DNA of 64,000 nt, taken from contig SVSP01000011.1 of the NCBI GenBank assembly GCA_015064255.1, forward strand, positions 1 to 64,000, read 5' to 3'. Both the position numbers and the translations under genes were made by a program. The notes under the pieces are model-generated. The model searched no databases. It saw only the letters and a list, made by a program, of their open reading frames with translations, and was not told where the DNA came from. This document shows, piece after piece, positions 28,231-37,169 of the stretch. Source of the stretch: Oscillospiraceae bacterium. GTDB lineage: Bacteria; Bacillota; Clostridia; Oscillospirales; CAG-272. Each line of letters opens with the position of its first letter. Position 1 is the stretch's first letter.

Positions 28231-28319
28231 TGTTCAAAATAAGTATTAATCTATCGTTTTTAGCTTGATGGTACAAAAAACAAATTTTATTAAGCCGTAA
28301 ATTCGGCACGGAGGTTAAA

Positions 28320-29405
28320 ATGTCAAATAGGCTGTTTCAAGGAATTATTTATCAAATGAAGGATGCTGTTGACCGCGTTATTGGTGTTATTGACGAAACA
28401 GGCGTGGTTACCTGCTGCAGCGAGCTTGTTAAAATAGGTGAAATCAGACAGGGCGTTCGTGAAGAAATGTCTTATACGTCCGACGTCGTTGTCATCGGAG
28501 GATATACATACCGTTCTCTCAGCTCTACTACCAAAAGCGATTATATAGTTTTCGTTGAGGGTGAGGACAGAAGTGCGGAACAGCTTTCTATGATGCTTGC
28601 GATATCTCTCAGCAATATTAAAAACTTCTATGACGAAAAACACGACAAGAGCTCTTTCATAAAAAATATTATTCTTGATAACATACTTCCAAGCGATATA
28701 TACCTTAAATCAAAGGAACTTCATTTTGCAAACGATATTACAAGAGTAGTTTTCCTTATTAAATTCGGCGCTAAAAACGAAATAATCCCGTATGATATAA
28801 TGCAGAATCTTTTCCCCGGAAAGACGAAGGATTTTGTTATAAGCGTCGGTGAAAACGATACCGTGCTCGTTAAAGAGGTTAAGCCTTACGACGATGTTAA
28901 GGAGATCGAGAAGATCGCTCGTTCGATAGCAGATACCATATCGGCAGAATTCTATACGAAGGTTTCTATCGGTATCGGTACGGTTGTTGAAAATCTCAAG
29001 GACCTCGCACGCTCCTATAAGGAAGCTCAGATAGCGCTTGAAGTCGGTAAGGTGTTTGATACCGAAAAGTCTATAATAAGCTACGAGGACCTCGGAATCG
29101 GACGTCTCATCTATCAGCTTCCCACAACGCTTTGTGAAATGTTCCTCCAGGAAGTATTCAAAAAAGGACCGCTTGAATCGCTCGACAGAGAAACGCTTCT
29201 CACGATTCAGGTATTCTTTGAAAATAACCTCAACGTGTCCGAAACGTCAAGAAAGCTTTTCGTACACAGAAATACGCTGGTTTACCGTCTTGAAAAGATC
29301 CGTAAGCTTACAGGACTCGACCTCAGAGAATTTGAACACGCAATTACCTTCAAGGTGGCTCTTATGGTCAAGAAATATCTTATGTCCAAGCCTGCTAAAT
29401 ATTGA
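28320..29405 (+). CDS. CdaR/PucR-type helix-turn-helix regulator
   Basis: 361 residues. A C-terminal PucR-type helix-turn-helix (VSETSRKLFVHRNTLVYRLEKI, about 317-338) follows a GGDEF-like CdaR middle domain (about 130-255) and an N-terminal sensing region. Such proteins sense sugar diacids in some bacteria, but here the gene heads the ftsEX-peptidase group, so a cell-envelope role is more likely; this is inference from position. GGAGG precedes the ATG. Confidence 0.82.
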   Translation: MSNRLFQGIIYQMKDAVDRVIGVIDETGVVTCCSELVKIGEIRQGVREEMSYTSDVVVIGGYTYRSLSSTTKSDYIVFVEGEDRSAEQLSMMLAISLSNIKNFYDEKHDKSSFIKNIILDNILPSDIYLKSKELHFANDITRVVFLIKFGAKNEIIPYDIMQNLFPGKTKDFVISVGENDTVLVKEVKPYDDVKEIEKIARSIADTISAEFYTKVSIGIGTVVENLKDLARSYKEAQIALEVGKVFDTEKSIISYEDLGIGRLIYQLPTTLCEMFLQEVFKKGPLESLDRETLLTIQVFFENNLNVSETSRKLFVHRNTLVYRLEKIRKLTGLDLREFEHAITFKVALMVKKYLMSKPAKY

Positions 29406-29514
29406 TTTGACTTATAGCTTGATTTATAGTAAATAAACACTCAACCTTCAGCTTGTGCTATCATAACCGGTGTGCAAGCTGAGATTTGTTCTCGGTGCTG
29501 AGAGGAGAATTTCT

Positions 29515-30216
29515 ATGATAGAATTTATTAACGTCGTTAAAAAATATCCGAACGGTACTGTTGCCATAAATGAGCTCAGCTTCAACGTCAGCGACGGAGA
29601 AGCGCTGTTCATACACGGAAAAACAGACTCGGGAAAGACTACTCTCAGAAAACTTATGTTGCTTGAAGAAAAGGTGACGTCGGGAGATATATATTTCGAT
29701 GAGGTGCCCATCAGCAAGATACGTACGGGAAATATATACCGACATCGCAGAAAGATAGGTGTAGTATTCCGCGAATCGCGTCTTTTTGTACATAAAACGC
29801 TGTATGAGAATTTTCTCTTTGTTTTGAGAGCAGTGGATTATAGGGGAAGAGCCTTGAAGGAAAAGGCACGTAAGCTGCTCGAATTTGCGGGACTTTGGGA
29901 ACTTCGTAAATCTTATCCCGAAATGCTTACACCCGTACAAAGACAGCGCGCCGAGATAGCAAGAGCACTTGCAACAGACCCGAAGATCATAATTGCGGAC
30001 GAGCCTACCGCATCTCTTGACGTACAGGGCGGACTTGAAATACTCGGTATGCTTATGAAGCTTAACGCCGCGGGAAAAACGGTAATAATATTTACCAAAG
30101 ACGAAGAGCTCTCGGAGCAGTTCGGAAAACGTATGATAACTCTCGATTTCGGCGAGGTTGTAAGCGACCGTCCGGAGCTTCGTGAAAGCACCGAAGTCAA
30201 GAATGAGGCAGTTTGA
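29515..30216 (+). CDS. ftsE: FtsE-like ABC ATPase with altered catalytic motifs
   Basis: 233-residue partner of FtsX, which couples division to peptidoglycan hydrolysis. The P-loop GKTDSGKTT (35-43) and Walker B IIIADEPT (158-165) remain. Three motifs are changed: Q-loop Gln is Arg86 (VVFRES), the LSGG signature is LTPVQ (138-142), and the H-loop His is Lys195 (FTKD). ATP may be bound but hydrolysis should be weak or absent. ATG 29515 with AGGAG 7 bases before it. Position and order with ftsX make the identity firm. Confidence 0.87.
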   Translation: MIEFINVVKKYPNGTVAINELSFNVSDGEALFIHGKTDSGKTTLRKLMLLEEKVTSGDIYFDEVPISKIRTGNIYRHRRKIGVVFRESRLFVHKTLYENFLFVLRAVDYRGRALKEKARKLLEFAGLWELRKSYPEMLTPVQRQRAEIARALATDPKIIIADEPTASLDVQGGLEILGMLMKLNAAGKTVIIFTKDEELSEQFGKRMITLDFGEVVSDRPELRESTEVKNEAV

Positions 30217-30281
30217 TCTGATGATGAAAAACATAAAAAGCTCAGTAATGCTGTGCGTATGCAAGGAGTGTGAAAATTAAA

Positions 30282-31217
30282 ATGAAAAAAATCAGTTTGA
30301 AATACTCTTTGTCGGGCTGTTTGAAGCTTTTTTTCAGAAATCCGATAATGACACTTGCATCGCTTTGCCTTCTTGCAAGCACGCTCGTTGTTTTTGCCTT
30401 TACCTTTGCTGTGACACATAATATAGACTCCATAAGCGAAAACGAAGGAAACGTATGTATATTTCTTTCGGATGAATGTGATGAAGAAGGAATATCCGCG
30501 GTGCGCGATATTTTAAGCGAGCTTACCGATGAGGGCGTGGTCGATTACGTTGATTACGTTTCAAAAAGCGAAGCTCTTGAAGCACAAAAAGAAAGATATC
30601 CCGAATATTCAAAGCTTTTTGCATCGTTTACGGCAGAAAACAGTCCTTTTAAAGCAAGCTATACAGTAAGCGTGGTTGATGAATACGGTTACTCGAAGGT
30701 CAGAAGAGCAGTTAATAATTTGACTTTTGATAAGCTTGATTCGGAGGGAATGCCTGTTTTGTATGATCCGATATATCAGGTTTATGACGACGGTGAAGCT
30801 ATTACCGAAATCGAAAACCTCGGAGATAATATCGTGGGAGTGCTCGGACTTCTTATTCCGATAACTCTGTTGGTTTGTATAGTTCTCATTTCCGCGGTAG
30901 TGCGTATGGGAATATTTGATAAGCGCGAGGAAATATCGCTTATGCGCCTTATAGGAACTACGCATAAATATATTTCCGCACAGTTTATTTTCGAGGGTCT
31001 TTTTATAGGTCTTCTCTCGTCAGTCGGTGCGATAATTGTTGTACGTCTTATGTATAACAGTATAATTACCAAAATAGCAGAGGGAATAAAGCTCTTCACA
31101 CCGCTTGACTTTTCTCAGATAGCCGTAGGCGTTGGCGCGATATGTCTGATATTCGGCATTTTGTCGGGCGTCACGGGCAGTCTTATCGCTACTGCAAGAT
31201 ATATCCGAAAGGATTAA
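30282..31217 (+). CDS. ftsX: Cell division protein FtsX
   Basis: 311-residue membrane protein: TM1 at about 20-45, an extracellular domain (about 50-175), then three more helices with the FtsX/MacB permease core (FDKREEISLMRLIGTTHKYI). It should span the membrane and contact an extracellular hydrolase activator. ATG 30282 is chosen; a GTG four codons earlier lies one base from the AAGGAG site. Lies between ftsE and the LytM gene. Confidence 0.93.
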   Translation: MKKISLKYSLSGCLKLFFRNPIMTLASLCLLASTLVVFAFTFAVTHNIDSISENEGNVCIFLSDECDEEGISAVRDILSELTDEGVVDYVDYVSKSEALEAQKERYPEYSKLFASFTAENSPFKASYTVSVVDEYGYSKVRRAVNNLTFDKLDSEGMPVLYDPIYQVYDDGEAITEIENLGDNIVGVLGLLIPITLLVCIVLISAVVRMGIFDKREEISLMRLIGTTHKYISAQFIFEGLFIGLLSSVGAIIVVRLMYNSIITKIAEGIKLFTPLDFSQIAVGVGAICLIFGILSGVTGSLIATARYIRKD

Positions 31218-31244
31218 TAAACAAAATTTCGGTTGAGGTGTATT

Positions 31245-32600
31245 ATGAAAAAAATTCAAGATAGTAAATATTTCACCGCAGCCGAGTATAATGTGGCGGC
31301 AGATAAAAAACATATACGTACTCTTTTGGTGCTTATAGCCGCCTTGCTGACTTTGTCGGTGCTGCTTTGCGGAAGTATTATTTCTTTTGCTAAAACCATA
31401 TACGCATCTGAAAATAAGAACGACAGCGAAGATGAACTGAATATTATTCAGCTTTATTCTGAAATATCGGAAGAAAATAAGAAAAAACTTGAAGAATTTG
31501 ATGAAAACATAAAAGAAAAAGACGTGCTTATCAAGGATATTGAAAATAAGATTTCCGAATCTGCCGAAACTCCCGAAGACAAGCTTTACGTTGATGAGCT
31601 TTATGACAAACAGATAAAGGCGCTTTTTGATAAATATGAAATGTGCGCGGAGTATTCGGAGATATGCGCTGTGTGGTCGGAAGAAGCAAGAATTCTTATT
31701 GCCGATTCTGTTGCGCAGTATGAAAACTATCTCACGCTGTACAAAGAAAGACTTGCGCTGAATTATGAAATAGGAATGCCCGATCGCAGTGAAATATTCA
31801 GTACGTCCGAAAATATAATAGATTTTATAACCGGAGAAGCGGCATTCGATGAGCTGAAAATATACGATGAAGAACTTCGTATCAAGGTAGAAGAGCTTTA
31901 CTCGGTGGTTGCAGACGGACTTGAGGTCGTGAAATATTACATTACAAAGGCAGATGACTATTCCAAAATATCGCTTGCCGCCTATGATGATCTTAAGAAA
32001 ATTTCAGAGAAATCGGTGGGTTATCTTGAGAATATAATATCGGATAAAGACGTTTATAACTATTATTTGCTTTCTTCTGCAGAAAATCAGCAGAAGCTTG
32101 CCAAAGAGCTTTCCGAAAATATAAAAGAATTTTCGGGAACGATCAAGGATGACCCCACAAAGTTTATCTGGCCGCTCGGCACAGACTTTTTCTACACGGA
32201 TTATATGGGAAAAGGTCACGGAAGCCGTTATGAGTGGAGCACAGTCCTCGGTAAATACGTGAATATTAATCACAGCGGAATAGATATATATACGTCAGGT
32301 ATTAATACGGAGGTTCTGGCAGCTTCAAAGGGCGTAGTTATCTACTCGGATTACTGTCCGATAAAGGGCTATACGATTGCGCTTTTGCACGCGGGAAATG
32401 CAGTTACGGTGTATTCACACTGTACTGCACTCAAAGCAGAGGTCGGAAGCATAGTTGAGGCGGGCGACGTTATAGCTCTGTCGGGTATAAGCGGAGATGC
32501 CGATACGGCAATGATCGGATTTGAAGTGTTTGTAAAAGGGCAGTTTGTCGATCCTGCGGATTACATAATACTTCCCGATGTGTCGCTGTCGGAAAATTGA
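31245..32600 (+). CDS. Coiled-coil LytM (M23-like) protein, degenerate, EnvC-like
   Basis: 451 residues: N-terminal membrane anchor (about 25-50), a long coiled coil (about 60-310) and a LytM domain. His343 and Asp347 (HSGID) and His392 (YSHC) are kept, but the HxH motif that supplies a zinc ligand and a catalytic His is MIGFE at 423-427. The domain should be unable to cleave. In E. coli, EnvC, the FtsEX partner, is also a coiled-coil protein with a degenerate LytM domain that activates amidases; the same role is likely here. Confidence 0.87.
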   Translation: MKKIQDSKYFTAAEYNVAADKKHIRTLLVLIAALLTLSVLLCGSIISFAKTIYASENKNDSEDELNIIQLYSEISEENKKKLEEFDENIKEKDVLIKDIENKISESAETPEDKLYVDELYDKQIKALFDKYEMCAEYSEICAVWSEEARILIADSVAQYENYLTLYKERLALNYEIGMPDRSEIFSTSENIIDFITGEAAFDELKIYDEELRIKVEELYSVVADGLEVVKYYITKADDYSKISLAAYDDLKKISEKSVGYLENIISDKDVYNYYLLSSAENQQKLAKELSENIKEFSGTIKDDPTKFIWPLGTDFFYTDYMGKGHGSRYEWSTVLGKYVNINHSGIDIYTSGINTEVLAASKGVVIYSDYCPIKGYTIALLHAGNAVTVYSHCTALKAEVGSIVEAGDVIALSGISGDADTAMIGFEVFVKGQFVDPADYIILPDVSLSEN

Positions 32601-32633
32601 TATACTAAAAGCAGTATATTACGGAGAATTTGT

Positions 32634-34040
32634 ATGGAAAACAAAGAAAATATAGAAAACACGGAAAATATAGAAAACATAGAAAATACCGAAAATAATT
32701 CGGAAAACAAAGTGGGAAAAAATCCCGAAGAAAAAAACGAAGAGCAAAGACCAAAGGTGCCGAGAGAGCCTAAAAAAATAACTCTTCTCACAGCGGCAAT
32801 AGCACTTCTTCTTGCGGTGCTGATCACGTTTATGACTACCTTTGCACTGCTTGATACAAAATATAAAGCAGAGCAGAACGCTCTTATAGAGGCGATCACA
32901 GGTGATGATTACTACACTCTTGAATACGTAAAAGCACTTTTTGCCAACTATTATCTCGGTGACCTCTCCGGTCTTACCGACGATGAAATAATGGATGCTC
33001 TTATAGAGTCGTATATTTTGAAAACAGACGATGCTTATGCATATTACTGGAATGAAGAAGAATATAAGGACTATGTAAAAGAACTTAACGGCGAGGGCGT
33101 CGGTATCGGCGTGCTTGTTAATTATCTCGAGGATAAGGGCGCGATAAACGTTTTGTTCGTTTATCCCGATTCTCCCGCAGAAGAAGCGGGACTTGAGCCG
33201 GGCGACCTCATCGTTTCGATAGAAAACGAAAATATAGCGGATATGGGTTACGACAACGCAGTAAATAAGATAAGAGGCGAGGTCGGAACAAAGGTCACCA
33301 TTGGAATCGTCAAAAACGACGGAACAAATAAATCCGTTACGGCAACCCGCAAAGAGTTCACTACAATATCGGTAATTTCAAATATGCTTTCCGATAATAA
33401 GACGGGATATATAAGACTTCTGCAGTTTGACGGAACGACTACAGAGCAGTTTGCAAAGGCTTATCTCGATCTCAAAAAACAGGGAGCAGAGCATTTTATA
33501 TTCGACGTAAGAGATAACCCCGGCGGAGCGCTTGACAGCGTTATGGGCGTTTTGTCTTTCCTTGTGGGAGATGACGTTCCGCTTATAGCTATCTCGGATA
33601 AAAACGGAGATACCTACACGGAAAACAGCAGCCGTGAGCTTTACTGCAGAGGTGAATATGCAGGCAGTGTGGGTGATGACTTTAAGCACAGCGGAAAAAC
33701 AGTAGTTCTGACAAACGGAAATACTGCAAGTGCAGGTGAGCTTTTCACAGCGTGTATGCACGAGTACAGTAACGATATTATTACAGTAGGCGTAAAGACT
33801 TACGGTAAGGGCACTATGCAGAGATCGTTTGCACTTCCCAACGGCGGTGCATTAAAGCTCACTTACCGCACATATACAGCACCCGGCGTTGAAAATTACG
33901 ACGGAAAGGGTCTTACTCCCGACGTTGAACAGAAGCTCAGCGAAGCGGCGTCGAAAAAGAATCTTCTCTCGCTTACCGAAGAAGAGGACGATCAGCTTCA
34001 GAAGGCACTTGACGTTCTTTACGGACAAAAAGTGGACTGA
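32634..34040 (+). CDS. S41 family C-terminal processing peptidase
   Basis: 468 residues. A charged N-terminal tail built from IEN/TEN units (1-40), one TM helix (about 50-75), PDZ domain (about 145-230) and the S41 protease core with Ser366 (TASAGE) and Lys392 (YGKGTMQ) forming the catalytic dyad. A CtpA/CtpB-type protease acting outside the membrane, possibly trimming the hydrolase or its activator encoded upstream. 33-base gap to the LytM gene, so it is in the ftsEX operon. Confidence 0.93.
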   Translation: MENKENIENTENIENIENTENNSENKVGKNPEEKNEEQRPKVPREPKKITLLTAAIALLLAVLITFMTTFALLDTKYKAEQNALIEAITGDDYYTLEYVKALFANYYLGDLSGLTDDEIMDALIESYILKTDDAYAYYWNEEEYKDYVKELNGEGVGIGVLVNYLEDKGAINVLFVYPDSPAEEAGLEPGDLIVSIENENIADMGYDNAVNKIRGEVGTKVTIGIVKNDGTNKSVTATRKEFTTISVISNMLSDNKTGYIRLLQFDGTTTEQFAKAYLDLKKQGAEHFIFDVRDNPGGALDSVMGVLSFLVGDDVPLIAISDKNGDTYTENSSRELYCRGEYAGSVGDDFKHSGKTVVLTNGNTASAGELFTACMHEYSNDIITVGVKTYGKGTMQRSFALPNGGALKLTYRTYTAPGVENYDGKGLTPDVEQKLSEAASKKNLLSLTEEEDDQLQKALDVLYGQKVD

Positions 34041-34098
34041 ATCGGACAAAAACTTGTATTAAATTTTAAAATATATATTGTAACAGGAGAAAACAGCT

Positions 34099-34572
34099 AT
34101 GGCACAGCAACTCACACTTACTAAAGAAGGTCTTGAAACACTTCAGAACGAACTGGAATATTTGAAAAATGTCAGACGTAAGGAGATCGTTGAGAGTATC
34201 AGAATTGCTCTTTCTTTCGGTGACCTTTCGGAAAACAGCGAATACGATGAAGCTAAAACACAGCAGGCAAAAGTAGAGGGACGTATTCAGGAACTCGAAG
34301 AAATGCTCAAAAACGTAAAGGTTATCTCCGATGACCAGATAAGCACAGACACAGTAAATATCGGTGCAAAGGTAGTTGTACTCAATACAAACAAGAACGC
34401 AGAGATAGAATATACCATCGTTGGTTCTACCGAAGCGGCTCCCCTTCAGCACAAGATATCCGACCTCTCTCCGATAGGAAAGGCTCTTATAGGACATAAG
34501 GTTGGCGAAACGGTTAAGGTTACTACTCCCGCAGGAGAAACTGTTCTCGAAATACTCAGCATAGCAAAGTAA
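34099..34572 (+). CDS. greA: Transcription elongation factor GreA
   Basis: 157 residues, normal length. N-terminal coiled coil with the acidic tip (SFGDLSENSEYDEAK) that reaches into the polymerase channel to stimulate transcript cleavage, and the C-terminal FKBP-like domain (SPIGKALIGHKVGETV). AACAGGAG precedes the ATG. Immediately followed by lysS, an arrangement common in Firmicutes. Confidence 0.96.
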   Translation: MAQQLTLTKEGLETLQNELEYLKNVRRKEIVESIRIALSFGDLSENSEYDEAKTQQAKVEGRIQELEEMLKNVKVISDDQISTDTVNIGAKVVVLNTNKNAEIEYTIVGSTEAAPLQHKISDLSPIGKALIGHKVGETVKVTTPAGETVLEILSIAK

Positions 34573-34597
34573 ATTTTTTGAAAGGTCCGGACGTAAA

Positions 34598-36097
34598 ATG
34601 GAAGAAAACAGAAATGAAAATATACAGCAGGAAGCTGAAAATCTGAGCGAAATACTTCAGATAAGACGAGATAAGCTTACCGAGCTTCAGAATGCCGGCA
34701 AGGACCCCTTCGTGCTTACAAAGTATGACGTTACGGCAACAAGTACAAATATAAAGAACGAATTTGTTGACGATACCGAAATGAAGGTATCTATCGCAGG
34801 AAGACTTATGAGCCGCCGTATTATGGGTAAGGCATCATTCGGTCATATAAACGACGGAGAGGGAACTATTCAGGTGTATTTCCGCCGTGACGACGTAGGT
34901 GAAGCAGAATACGCAGAGTTCAAGAAGTGGGATATCGGCGATATAATCGGTATCGAAGGCTTTGTTTTCAGAACAAAGACAGGAGAAATCTCGGTTCACG
35001 CACAGAAGATCGTTCTTCTTGCAAAATCACTCCTTCCTCTGCCTGAAAAATTCCACGGACTTACAGACAGAGATACAAGATACCGTCAGCGTTACGTTGA
35101 CCTTATCGTAAATCCCGAAGTAAAGGATACTTTCGTAAAGCGCAGTCAGATAATGCGTGAGCTTCGATCTTTCCTTGACGGCAAGGGATTTCTTGAAGTT
35201 GATACACCTATCCTTACACCTTTTGAAATAGGCGCATCGGCACGTCCTTTTTATACACACCACAATACACTCGATATGGATATGGTTCTCCGTATTGAAA
35301 CAGAGCTTTACCTTAAGCGCCTTGTAGTAGGCGGTATGAATAAGGTTTACGAGGTGGGACGTATCTTCCGTAACGAGGGTATGGATACAAAGCATAACCC
35401 CGAATTTACATCAATAGAGCTTTATCAGGCATATACCGATTTCCACGGTATGATGGACCTCGTAGAGGAAATGATGAAGACTGTTGCTATGAAGGTTTGC
35501 GGAACGCTTCAGATAAACTATCAGGGCAAGGATATCGACCTCGGACATTGGGAAAGAATGACGATGATCGAGGCTGTAAAGAAGTATTCGGGCGTTGATT
35601 TCGGAGCTATCGCAACAGATGAAGAAGCAATCGCCGTTGCAAAGGAAAAGCACGTTGAGCTTCCCGAAATACCCACAAAGGGCGCGATCCTCGTAGAATT
35701 TTTCGACGCATTCGTTGAAGAAAACCTCATTCAGCCGACGTTCATTTACGATTATCCTGTTGAAAACAGCCCGCTTGCAAAGCGTAAGCCCGACGATCCC
35801 GCATTCACAGAGCGTTTTGAATATTTCATAAACGCAACAGAATTCGGAAACGCATTCTCCGAGCTTAACGACCCGATAGATCAGAAGCAGCGTTTCGAAA
35901 AGCAGGTTGCAGACAGACTTGCGCTCGATCCCGAAAGCAAGGCACAGGTTGACTACGACTACGTAACCGCACTTGAATACGGACTCCCCCCCACAGGAGG
36001 ACTCGGATTCGGTGTTGACAGACTCGTTATGCTTCTTACCGACTCTGCGTCGATAAGAGACGTGCTTTTGTTCCCCACAATGAAGCCCCTTGATTAA
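34598..36097 (+). CDS. lysS: Lysyl-tRNA synthetase, class II
   Basis: 499 residues. N-terminal OB-fold anticodon-binding domain (about 60-170), then the class II core with motif 1 (FLEVDTPILTP), motif 2 (RIFRNEGMDTKHNPEFTSIE) and motif 3 (GGLGFGVDRLVML). Charges tRNA-Lys. Last gene of the greA-lysS unit, ended by a strong hairpin. Confidence 0.97.
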   Translation: MEENRNENIQQEAENLSEILQIRRDKLTELQNAGKDPFVLTKYDVTATSTNIKNEFVDDTEMKVSIAGRLMSRRIMGKASFGHINDGEGTIQVYFRRDDVGEAEYAEFKKWDIGDIIGIEGFVFRTKTGEISVHAQKIVLLAKSLLPLPEKFHGLTDRDTRYRQRYVDLIVNPEVKDTFVKRSQIMRELRSFLDGKGFLEVDTPILTPFEIGASARPFYTHHNTLDMDMVLRIETELYLKRLVVGGMNKVYEVGRIFRNEGMDTKHNPEFTSIELYQAYTDFHGMMDLVEEMMKTVAMKVCGTLQINYQGKDIDLGHWERMTMIEAVKKYSGVDFGAIATDEEAIAVAKEKHVELPEIPTKGAILVEFFDAFVEENLIQPTFIYDYPVENSPLAKRKPDDPAFTERFEYFINATEFGNAFSELNDPIDQKQRFEKQVADRLALDPESKAQVDYDYVTALEYGLPPTGGLGFGVDRLVMLLTDSASIRDVLLFPTMKPLD

Positions 36098-36105
36098 AAA
36101 AACAC

Positions 36106-36138
36106 AAACGGACTATGGAATTTCCATAGTCCGTTTTT
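36106..36138 (+). terminator. Terminator after lysS
   Basis: A 13-bp perfect stem (36106-36118 with 36124-36136) followed by T5. Confidence 0.93.
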
Positions 36139-36189
36139 CAATTCGATTAGTTACGAACTAACCGCACGGGTAAAATTCCGAAACCATAT

Positions 36190-36305
36190 CGTAGGGACAG
36201 GCGTTCTCGACTGTCCGCTGAAACCATACCGGCAGGGGAGTGGCTTACTCCTCGCGCTTATATCATCATTAAATAATAAACGGCGGGAGCACAAGCCCCC
36301 GCCAT
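36190..36305. repeat. Cluster of short palindromes
   Basis: Three G+C-rich hairpins follow one another: 36194-36199 with 36210-36215, one around 36238-36252, and 36282-36287 with 36298-36303. They look like the dispersed intergenic palindromes often seen in gut clostridial genomes; no coding sequence was found. Confidence 0.5.
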
Positions 36306-36316
36306 ACGAGATAAAT

Positions 36317-36547
36317 TTAATCTTCCTCAAGCAGTTTCGACGGCGGCACGTTCAGCACCTGTGCGATTTTAAAGAGTGTTTCGAGCGAAACGCCGCGAAC
36401 AGTCCCCGGTCCTTCGACCTGACCGACAAAGTTTACACTTTTATCAATAAGTTCTGCAAATGCTTCTTGCGTGTAACCTGCCTTTTTTCTGTAATAAGCA
36501 ATTTTCAAACCCAAGGTGATATATTTTTCTGCAAACTCAGTTTTCAT
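36317..36547 (-). CDS. XRE family helix-turn-helix regulator
   Basis: 76-residue single-domain Cro/CI-type DNA-binding protein: GLKIAYYRKKAGYTQEAFAELI covers the helix-turn-helix and ETLFKIAQVLNVPPSKLL its typical end. CGAGACAATG context with GGAGG upstream. Divergent from the SLOG-type gene at 36684; the intervening 136 bases carry three evenly spaced AAGTAAAT boxes, probably its operators. Confidence 0.9.
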   Translation of the reverse strand: MKTEFAEKYITLGLKIAYYRKKAGYTQEAFAELIDKSVNFVGQVEGPGTVRGVSLETLFKIAQVLNVPPSKLLEED

Positions 36548-36586
36548 TGTCTCGCCTCCTTTATACTAATAGTTTACAAGGAAACA

Positions 36587-36669
36587 AAGTAAATTATAAC
36601 TTTCCACAAGTAAATGATTATTGACTTTAAGTAAATGATGATGTATAATATGTGATAAAATATTTACTT
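36587..36669. promoter_or_regulatory. Operator array and promoter between XRE and SLOG genes
   Basis: AAGTAAAT occurs at 36587, 36608 and 36629, exactly 21 bases apart (two helix turns), with an inverted copy at 36662-36669. A TTGACT (36621-36626), 17 bases, TATAAT (36644-36649) promoter for the gene at 36684 is interleaved: one box lies in its spacer, one just before its -35. The layout suits repression by the divergent XRE protein. Confidence 0.7.
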
Positions 36670-36683
36670 GGAGTGAAACTATA

Positions 36684-37169
36684 ATGCAAACAAATACCTG
36701 TTGTTTCTTCGGACATAGAACGATAAACGAAACCGAAGAATTAAAAATTAAACTGACAGCCGCTATTGAAAGACTGATTACCGAAGAAAAAGTTGACACT
36801 TTCCTCTTCGGCAGTAAAAGCCGATTTGACGCCCTCTGCCTTGAACTCGTGACCCGGTTAAAAGAAAAATATCCGCACGTAAAGCGTATTTACGTTAGGG
36901 CAGAATACCCCGAAATAACCGACGATTATAAAAAATATTTGCTTGAATCCTACGAGGACACCTATTATCCCGAAAATATTAAAGGCTCGGGCAGGGCTGT
37001 GTACGTGGAACGAAATTACGAAATGATAGACCAAAGCCGCTTCTGCATAGTCTATTACGACGAAGGGGGCGCTCCGACCACCCGCAAAAGCGGTACTAAG
37101 ATCGCACTCGACTACGCCGTCAAAAATGAAAGAGAAATTATAACCTTTGCCGTTGAAAAATCAAAATAA
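36684..37169 (+). CDS. SLOG/DUF1273-like nucleotide-binding family protein
   Basis: 161 residues. The start CCFFGHRTI and middle FLFGSKSRFDALCLELV follow the YpsA/DUF1273 branch of the SLOG (Rossmann-like) superfamily, and GTKIALDYA ends the domain. Members bind nucleotides or sense nucleotide derivatives; the exact role is unknown. GGAG before ATG. Control by the divergent XRE regulator is likely. Confidence 0.75.
   Translation: MQTNTCCFFGHRTINETEELKIKLTAAIERLITEEKVDTFLFGSKSRFDALCLELVTRLKEKYPHVKRIYVRAEYPEITDDYKKYLLESYEDTYYPENIKGSGRAVYVERNYEMIDQSRFCIVYYDEGGAPTTRKSGTKIALDYAVKNEREIITFAVEKSK

Noticed and set aside
32640-32710. Short tandem DNA repeats as a possible CRISPR or minisatellite
   Set aside because: They lie inside a coding sequence and encode the IEN/TEN head; there are no spacers and no cas genes.
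36190-36305. Palindromes as insertion-sequence ends
   Set aside because: No transposase or target duplication; the hairpins are separate and short, like ordinary dispersed intergenic repeats.
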